A DNA stretch of 8,181 bases from an uncultured Alphaproteobacteria bacterium (GTDB lineage Bacteria; Pseudomonadota; Alphaproteobacteria; Rickettsiales; UBA1997), in assembly GCA_903837365.1 (NCBI GenBank), contig CAILUF010000094.1:1-8181 (forward strand). The letters run 5' to 3'. Position numbers and translations under genes: made by a program. Under the pieces are notes generated by a model. The model had not been told where the DNA came from and searched no databases. It saw only the letters and a program-made list of their open reading frames with translations. Positions 1 to 5,203 of this stretch are shown here, piece by piece. Positions within the stretch are counted from its first letter, which is position 1; each line of letters opens with the position of its first letter.

Positions 1-662
1 ATAAATTGATTATTGCTAATAATAGCCAATATTTTTGATTGACATTTAGTGGTATCGTAAAAACAAGTTTTGGTTTCGCCAAATTTTTCTTTAATTTCAA
101 AAAATATTTTTTCTTCACTGATTTCTCCCGAGCCAATCCAATTTTTTCTGGCACGAGTTCGTTGTAACTCCATTTCTTTTTCAAACTCCTCATTATCTAT
201 GGCGATGTTTTTTTCGTTGCAAATATCTTGCGTTAGATCAAGTGGAAAGCCAAAAGTATCGTAAAGTTTAAAAGCGATTTGTCCGGATAATTTGAGATTT
301 TTTTCAGCTTTGTAATTTTTATCGACAATAATTTTAGCAATTTCTTCGTCTAAAATTTTCAAACCTTTTTCTAAAGTTTCGCGAAATTTTTCTTCTTCAT
401 CGCGTAAAATTTCAACGATTAAATCTCGAGCTCTTTTTAGTTCGCTATATTGATTGCCCATTTCTTTAATCAAACTATCAACCAAGCGAAACATCAACGG
501 CTCCTTGATTCCCAGCTTATGAGCTTGACGCATTGCGCGACGCATAATTCGACGCAAAACATAACCTCTGCCTTCATTGCTAGGCTGAATTCCGTCAGCA
601 ATTAAAAAAGCTGAAGAGCGTAAATGATCGGCAATTATTTTTAATTCTGCGGTAATTTTCAT
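1..662 (-). CDS. alaS: Alanyl-tRNA synthetase, catalytic domain missing (5'-truncated or split gene; 3' end outside window)
   Basis: The open frame from ATG at 662-660 runs off the window at position 1 (about 220 codons seen). It matches AlaRS from roughly E. coli residue 275 onward: IADHLRSSAFLIADG (residues 10-24), PSNEGRGYVLRR (27-38) and YDTFGFPLDL (134-143). N29 and D135 correspond to E. coli Asn303 and Asp400, which read the G3:U70 pair of tRNA-Ala, and both are kept. Class II motifs 1, 2 and 3, which form the Ala-AMP catalytic site, are absent, because the upstream DNA is the rnj coding sequence. The rnj stop lies two codons upstream in the same frame (TAA-TAT-ATG), so no longer start exists. 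No Shine-Dalgarno is visible, so translation would have to be coupled to rnj. The editing and C-terminal domains would lie beyond the window. Family identity is secure. Whether this is half of a split enzyme, a remnant, or a contig-joining artefact cannot be decided here. Confidence 0.88.
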   Translation of the reverse strand, partial: MKITAELKIIADHLRSSAFLIADGIQPSNEGRGYVLRRIMRRAMRQAHKLGIKEPLMFRLVDSLIKEMGNQYSELKRARDLIVEILRDEEEKFRETLEKGLKILDEEIAKIIVDKNYKAEKNLKLSGQIAFKLYDTFGFPLDLTQDICNEKNIAIDNEEFEKEMELQRTRARKNWIGSGEISEEKIFFEIKEKFGETKTCFYDTTKCQSKILAIISNNQF

Positions 663-665
663 ATA

Positions 666-2408
666 TTAATCTACTAAATGAATTACAACCTCGAGTGCAC
701 ATCTTTTGCCCATTAGATCTTCAAAAATTTTTAATAATCGTGAGCGCAATTGACTCTCTAGGTCTTTAATGATTTTACTTTCTTGTATTTTTAAACGCTT
801 TTTCTTTTTTTTCAAGAAACTTAATCCAAAGCCATCATGCAATTCAAGTTCCCGAGCACGATTTTTAAAAAATAAATTAATTTCTTCGCGGATGAAATCT
901 TCACTTTCTTGATCGCGATTTAAATCGTAAGAACCAACAGCGATAATTTCTGGACGTGCAAGAATTTTTAGAGAATCATTCAAAGCAATTGAAATGAAGA
1001 CAATCCCAGCTTCCTGCAGTTTTTTTCTTTCGCGAATTATTTCGCTTTTAAGGTCGATCAATTGATTACCATCAACTCCAAAATATCCTGATTTAACTTT
1101 TCCAACTATTTCGGTAGATCCTAAATTAGCGCTTAAACGAATCGCTACGCCATTTTCAGCCTGAACGATTCGACTCACATTACATTCACGCGCAAGTTCG
1201 CAATGAGCTTTGGTGTGAATAAATTCACCATGAACGGGAATAGAAATTTGTGGACGAGCTAAAGTATACATTTGACGTAATTCATCGCGCGAAGGATGGC
1301 CAGAAACATGGACGAAATGATCTTTTTCAGTCATGACATCGATTTGTTTTTTGGCAAGTAAATCGAATAATTCAAAAATTTTCTTTTCATTTCCAGGAAT
1401 TATTTTTGAAGAAAAAATCATTAAATCATTTTTTGAAAAATTGATAAAATTATGATTTCCCGTAGCGATTTTCCTGACCGCAGCCATTTCTTCACCTTGA
1501 CATCCAGTGCAAATTACTAAAATTTCATTCTTGTTATAATGCTTGATTTCACGATCAGAAATAAAACCAAAATCCTCAAGAAAAAATCCACTTTTTTTCC
1601 CTACATCGTGAAGTCTTTGCAGTGAATATCCTGCGAGTACAACTTTACGTCCAAGTTCTTTAGCGATTCGCGCAATAGTGTGAACTCGCGCAATATTTGA
1701 AGCAAAAGTTGCAACACCAACTAAGCCATTTCGGCCAGCAATTAAACTTTTTAGTGAATCGTAAAGTTCTCCTTCCGATCTGGAATGGCCTTCATTTATT
1801 GCGTTTGTAGAATCACAAATCATCGCTAAAATTTGATTTTCATCGCCGAGTTTTTTAATTTTTTCTATTTCACTAACTTCACCAACTACAGGATTTGGAT
1901 CAAATTTCCAATCACCAGTATGCAAAACATTGCCAAGCGGAGTTTTAATTAAAACTGCTTTCATTTCTGGAACGGAGTGAGTGAGACCAATAAAATCTAG
2001 GCTAAACGGACCTAAGTTAAGCGGTTTATTACCATCAATAATGTGAATCGGTACAGTTTTATCAAGGCGATATTCACTCAATTTTGAACGCAAAAAATTC
2101 GCTCCAAATTGCGTTGCATAAACTGGAACTTTAAGTTCCTCCCAAAGATATTGCACAGCTCCCATGTGATCTTCGTGAATATGAGTAAGAACCATGCCAA
2201 GAAGATTATGGCGATGATGTTTGATGAAAGAAATATCGGGAGTCATCATATTCACGCCAGGAATATTGTAAGCAAATCCAACTCCGCAATCAATCATTAA
2301 CCATTTAGAATTAAGATGATAAAGATTGAGGTTCATGCCGATCTCATTGGCTCCACCTAGGGGTAGAAAAAGCAAATCATCGTGGTGTTTTTTAAGGTTT
2401 AGTTCCAT
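666..2408 (-). CDS. rnj: Ribonuclease J (metallo-beta-lactamase/beta-CASP endo- and 5'-exoribonuclease)
   Basis: A 580-residue protein, slightly longer than the usual 550-560 of RNase J. It is a cytoplasmic zinc-dependent RNase of mRNA decay and rRNA 5' maturation. The metallo-beta-lactamase core has LGGANEIGMN (17-26), the metal motif HIHEDH (76-81), H144 in GLTHS, and the D166 ligand in HTGDWKFDP (163-171). The beta-CASP part carries CDSTNA (199-203 region), HVSGHPSRDE (367-376) and PVHGEF (391-396). The C-terminal domain ends in the family-like GKR..LEVVIHLV, so the stop is natural. A lysine run (533-537) sits in the C-terminal domain over an A8 tract. The ATG at 2408 gives the normal N-terminus but has no Shine-Dalgarno. 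The gene lies 235 bp downstream of coaX, behind its own likely promoter, and the truncated alaS frame starts 3 nt after its stop. About 23 of 28 Arg codons are CGN. Identification is firm. Confidence 0.96.
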   Translation of the reverse strand: MELNLKKHHDDLLFLPLGGANEIGMNLNLYHLNSKWLMIDCGVGFAYNIPGVNMMTPDISFIKHHRHNLLGMVLTHIHEDHMGAVQYLWEELKVPVYATQFGANFLRSKLSEYRLDKTVPIHIIDGNKPLNLGPFSLDFIGLTHSVPEMKAVLIKTPLGNVLHTGDWKFDPNPVVGEVSEIEKIKKLGDENQILAMICDSTNAINEGHSRSEGELYDSLKSLIAGRNGLVGVATFASNIARVHTIARIAKELGRKVVLAGYSLQRLHDVGKKSGFFLEDFGFISDREIKHYNKNEILVICTGCQGEEMAAVRKIATGNHNFINFSKNDLMIFSSKIIPGNEKKIFELFDLLAKKQIDVMTEKDHFVHVSGHPSRDELRQMYTLARPQISIPVHGEFIHTKAHCELARECNVSRIVQAENGVAIRLSANLGSTEIVGKVKSGYFGVDGNQLIDLKSEIIRERKKLQEAGIVFISIALNDSLKILARPEIIAVGSYDLNRDQESEDFIREEINLFFKNRARELELHDGFGLSFLKKKKKRLKIQESKIIKDLESQLRSRLLKIFEDLMGKRCALEVVIHLVD

Positions 2409-2571
2409 TTATTATCAATAGTTAATAGTTATTCTTGTTGTTTATAATTTAATTATATAATTATGAAGAGTTTTGCTGTTTTTTAACTAAATTATATTTA
2501 GTATTTATTATGAGATTGGTGATTAACAGAGCTATCATTATAAATGACGCGCATTATAAAATATTTTGCTT

Positions 2572-2600
2572 ACAATAAAAATTATTTGTCACAATGTCAA
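2572..2600 (-). promoter_or_regulatory. Predicted sigma70-type promoter for rnj
   Basis: Read on the minus strand, a perfect -35 hexamer TTGACA (2600-2595) is followed after exactly 17 bp by TATTGT (2577-2572), which matches TATAAT at 4 of 6 positions. It lies in the coaX-rnj gap about 160 bp before the rnj start, and its -35 box abuts the large hairpin after coaX. Two exact TATAAT hexamers further down (2558-2553 and 2542-2537) lack a good -35 at standard spacing. It suggests that rnj can be transcribed separately from coaX. This is a prediction from consensus only, and such boxes arise easily in AT-rich DNA. Confidence 0.45.
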
Positions 2601-2636
2601 ATTATAAATTAATCACTTGATTAAAATTTATAATTT
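2599..2636 (-). terminator. AT-only inverted repeat just after coaX, possible weak terminator
   Basis: A perfect 12-bp inverted repeat has arms aaattataaatt (2599-2610) and aatttataattt (2625-2636). The 14-nt centre can pair further (aatc at 2611-2614 with gatt at 2619-2622). It begins 8 bp beyond the coaX stop, where a terminator would sit. The stem has no G or C in its 12 bp, and on the minus strand only a short run of T follows, so termination may be inefficient. The longer T run (2634-2639) is on the plus strand, where no gene reads in. It could instead be a 3'-end stability hairpin or an operator next to the rnj -35 box. Confidence 0.35.
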
Positions 2637-2643
2637 TTTGCTG

Positions 2644-3432
2644 TTAATTTTTTTGATTATTATTGTAAATCAAAAGTAATCCCTGCAATGTTAAATCGGA
2701 GTCATGGTGATCAATAATTGCGCAAAGAGGTTGTTTAAAAATTTCACAAAGTCCACCTGTAATAATTTTTTTTGTTTTATAACCAAGTTCATTTTCGATC
2801 TTAATAAACATTCCTTCAATCATTGCAATATAACCATGATAAACTCCTGAATTCATTGCTTCAACAGTACTTTTGCCAATTACATTTTTTTGTGGTTTCA
2901 CTGAAATTTTTGGTAATTGCGCAGTCATATCATGTAAAGATTTTAAGGTCATATTTATTCCTGGTGCAATTACTCCACCAAGATATTCGCCATTTTTTCC
3001 AACAATATCAAAAGTAGTTGCGGTTCCAAAATCAACAATAATCAAACTATCGCCAAAATGCTTAAAACCTGCGATCGCATTGACTAAACGATCGTGACCA
3101 ACCTCATTTTTATTTTTTATTTTGATCTCAATATCAAGTTTAGTTTTATCATCACCGATTACAAAAGTTTTTTTACTAACTTGTTCATCGGTAAATTTTT
3201 TTACAGCTTCAAAAATTCGCGAAGTTAAAACAGGGACAACAGAAGCAATGATACAACCCGAAATTGCCAAGCAATCAATTTTAGAAGTAAGAAATAATTC
3301 AATAATATCAACCGCATAATCATCAACTGATTTTTTATTATCAGAAATTAAACGCCATTTGCAAATGAGTTTATTTTCTTTGAATAAACCAATGACGATA
3401 TTGGTATTGCCGATGTCAAAAGCGATAAGCAT
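2644..3432 (-). CDS. coaX: Type III pantothenate kinase
   Basis: A 262-residue cytoplasmic enzyme, normal length for CoaX, which phosphorylates pantothenate in the first step of coenzyme A synthesis. It is an ASKHA-fold kinase, needs a monovalent cation, and is not feedback-inhibited by CoA. Seen in the sequence: the N-terminal phosphate-binding motif DIGNTN (6-11) with D6; the GHDR block (112-115) in the position of the family's G.DR pantothenate site; DFGTATT (134-140); GGVIAPGI (152-159); and ITGGL (224-228), the nucleotide-binding end. All key blocks are present and in order, so the enzyme should be active. The ATG lies 2 bp after the aspC stop, so the two genes are co-transcribed and probably translationally coupled; no Shine-Dalgarno is seen. 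The next gene on the strand is rnj, the usual alphaproteobacterial neighbour. All three Arg codons are CGN. Confidence 0.95.
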   Translation of the reverse strand: MLIAFDIGNTNIVIGLFKENKLICKWRLISDNKKSVDDYAVDIIELFLTSKIDCLAISGCIIASVVPVLTSRIFEAVKKFTDEQVSKKTFVIGDDKTKLDIEIKIKNKNEVGHDRLVNAIAGFKHFGDSLIIVDFGTATTFDIVGKNGEYLGGVIAPGINMTLKSLHDMTAQLPKISVKPQKNVIGKSTVEAMNSGVYHGYIAMIEGMFIKIENELGYKTKKIITGGLCEIFKQPLCAIIDHHDSDLTLQGLLLIYNNNQKN

Positions 3433-3434
3433 AG

Positions 3435-4673
<1,239 letters not shown>

Positions 4674-4758
4674 CTAAAGTTATTAATTTAATAAAAAAAT
4701 TAAAAACATAACATGCAAATTAGTAAAAATTTTTTAAATATAAAGTAAAATTTTCTTT

Positions 4759-4811
4759 AAAAAAACCAAAAAAAAACCAAAAAAAAACACTTAAAAAAAA
4801 CATCAAAAAAA
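4759..4811. repeat. Phased A-tracts upstream of virB3 (predicted curved DNA)
   Basis: Five plus-strand A-runs (4759-4765, 4768-4776, 4779-4787, 4793-4800, 4805-4811) of 7-9 A are separated by short C-containing breaks. Start-to-start spacing is 9, 11, 14 and 12 bp. The middle part is an exact 11-bp tandem unit (cc plus nine A, at 4766 and 4777). A-tracts spaced near one helical turn bend DNA and can act as UP elements. The stretch lies 75-127 bp upstream of the virB3 start in the divergent aspC/virB3 gap, so it could influence either promoter or bind a nucleoid protein. It codes for nothing. Confidence 0.55.
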
Positions 4812-4814
4812 TAG

Positions 4815-4881
4815 TTGACTATTTTATTTAAAGTTTTTTACTAAATGAAAATTACTTAACTTTTTTTTAAAAAAATATAAT
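4815..4881 (+). promoter_or_regulatory. Promoter-like boxes before virB3 (uncertain)
   Basis: TTGACT (4815-4820, 5 of 6 matches to the -35 consensus) follows the A-tracts directly, but the best -10 candidate at acceptable spacing (TACTAA, 4839-4844) is poor. An exact TATAAT lies at 4876-4881, only 5 nt before the virB3 ATG; used as a -10 box it would give an essentially leaderless mRNA, and its -35 region is weak. Between the two is a T8A7 run (4861-4875). One of these probably drives virB3 and the following gene, but I cannot tell which. Confidence 0.3.
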
Positions 4882-4885
4882 TTAA

Positions 4886-5185
4886 ATGTCAGCAGGAAGC
4901 GTAGGAACAAATCCACTATTTTTAGGTCTTACAAGACCACCATTATTAATGGGAGTTAGCTATACCTTTGCAGCATTAAATGGAATTTCATCGCTTTTAG
5001 CATTTGTTGTTACCAATAACTTTTTTTATTTACTTGTGTTGTTACCTGTTGTCCACGGAATTGGCTGGTTTATTTGTTTAAAAGAGCCAAGAGCAATTGA
5101 ATTATTCATTGCTAGAATGTCAAAATGCAATATATGTCGAAATCGTTTTTACCACGGTGGGACTAACTCTTACGATCTTTATTAA
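4886..5185 (+). CDS. virB3: VirB3-like inner-membrane protein of the type IV secretion system
   Basis: A 99-residue protein, the usual size of Rickettsiales VirB3. VirB3 is a small inner-membrane part of VirB/VirD4-type secretion systems that binds and positions the VirB4 ATPase. Seen: NPLFLGLTRPP (9-19), the family start ('.PL..GLTRP'); two hydrophobic segments at about 20-43 and 46-64; VHGIGWFICLKEPR (56-69); a C81-x2-C84 pair in SKCNIC; and the tail FYHGGTNSYD (88-97). The ATG at 4886 gives the conserved N-terminus; there is no Shine-Dalgarno. Key point of context: virB4, the normal next gene, is absent; an unrelated 923-codon gene follows after 18 bp and then a terminator. It could be the only virB3, moved away from its operon, or an extra copy. 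The rest of the secretion system would have to be elsewhere in the genome. Confidence 0.88.
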   Translation: MSAGSVGTNPLFLGLTRPPLLMGVSYTFAALNGISSLLAFVVTNNFFYLLVLLPVVHGIGWFICLKEPRAIELFIARMSKCNICRNRFYHGGTNSYDLY

Positions 5186-5203
5186 AACTAAAATAATTTA
5201 AAT

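Noticed and set aside
70..264. Open plus-strand frame of 64 codons opposite the alaS part
   Set aside because: It lies wholly antisense to a recognisable AlaRS reading frame and has no family resemblance of its own.
2109..2300. Plus-strand open frame opposite the rnj N-terminal region
   Set aside because: Antisense to the metallo-beta-lactamase core; the sequence is explained by rnj.
2450..2463. 14-nt perfect palindrome taattatataatta before rnj
   Set aside because: Made only of A and T in an AT-rich gap, where such palindromes are expected; no second copy seen.
2823..3319. Three overlapping plus-strand open frames opposite coaX
   Set aside because: They are complements of a well-conserved gene, with no start signals and no recognisable protein.
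4690..4718. TTGCAT / TTTATT boxes as a promoter for aspC on the minus strand
   Set aside because: Each box matches consensus at only 3 of 6 positions; aspC needs a promoter in this gap but I cannot place it.
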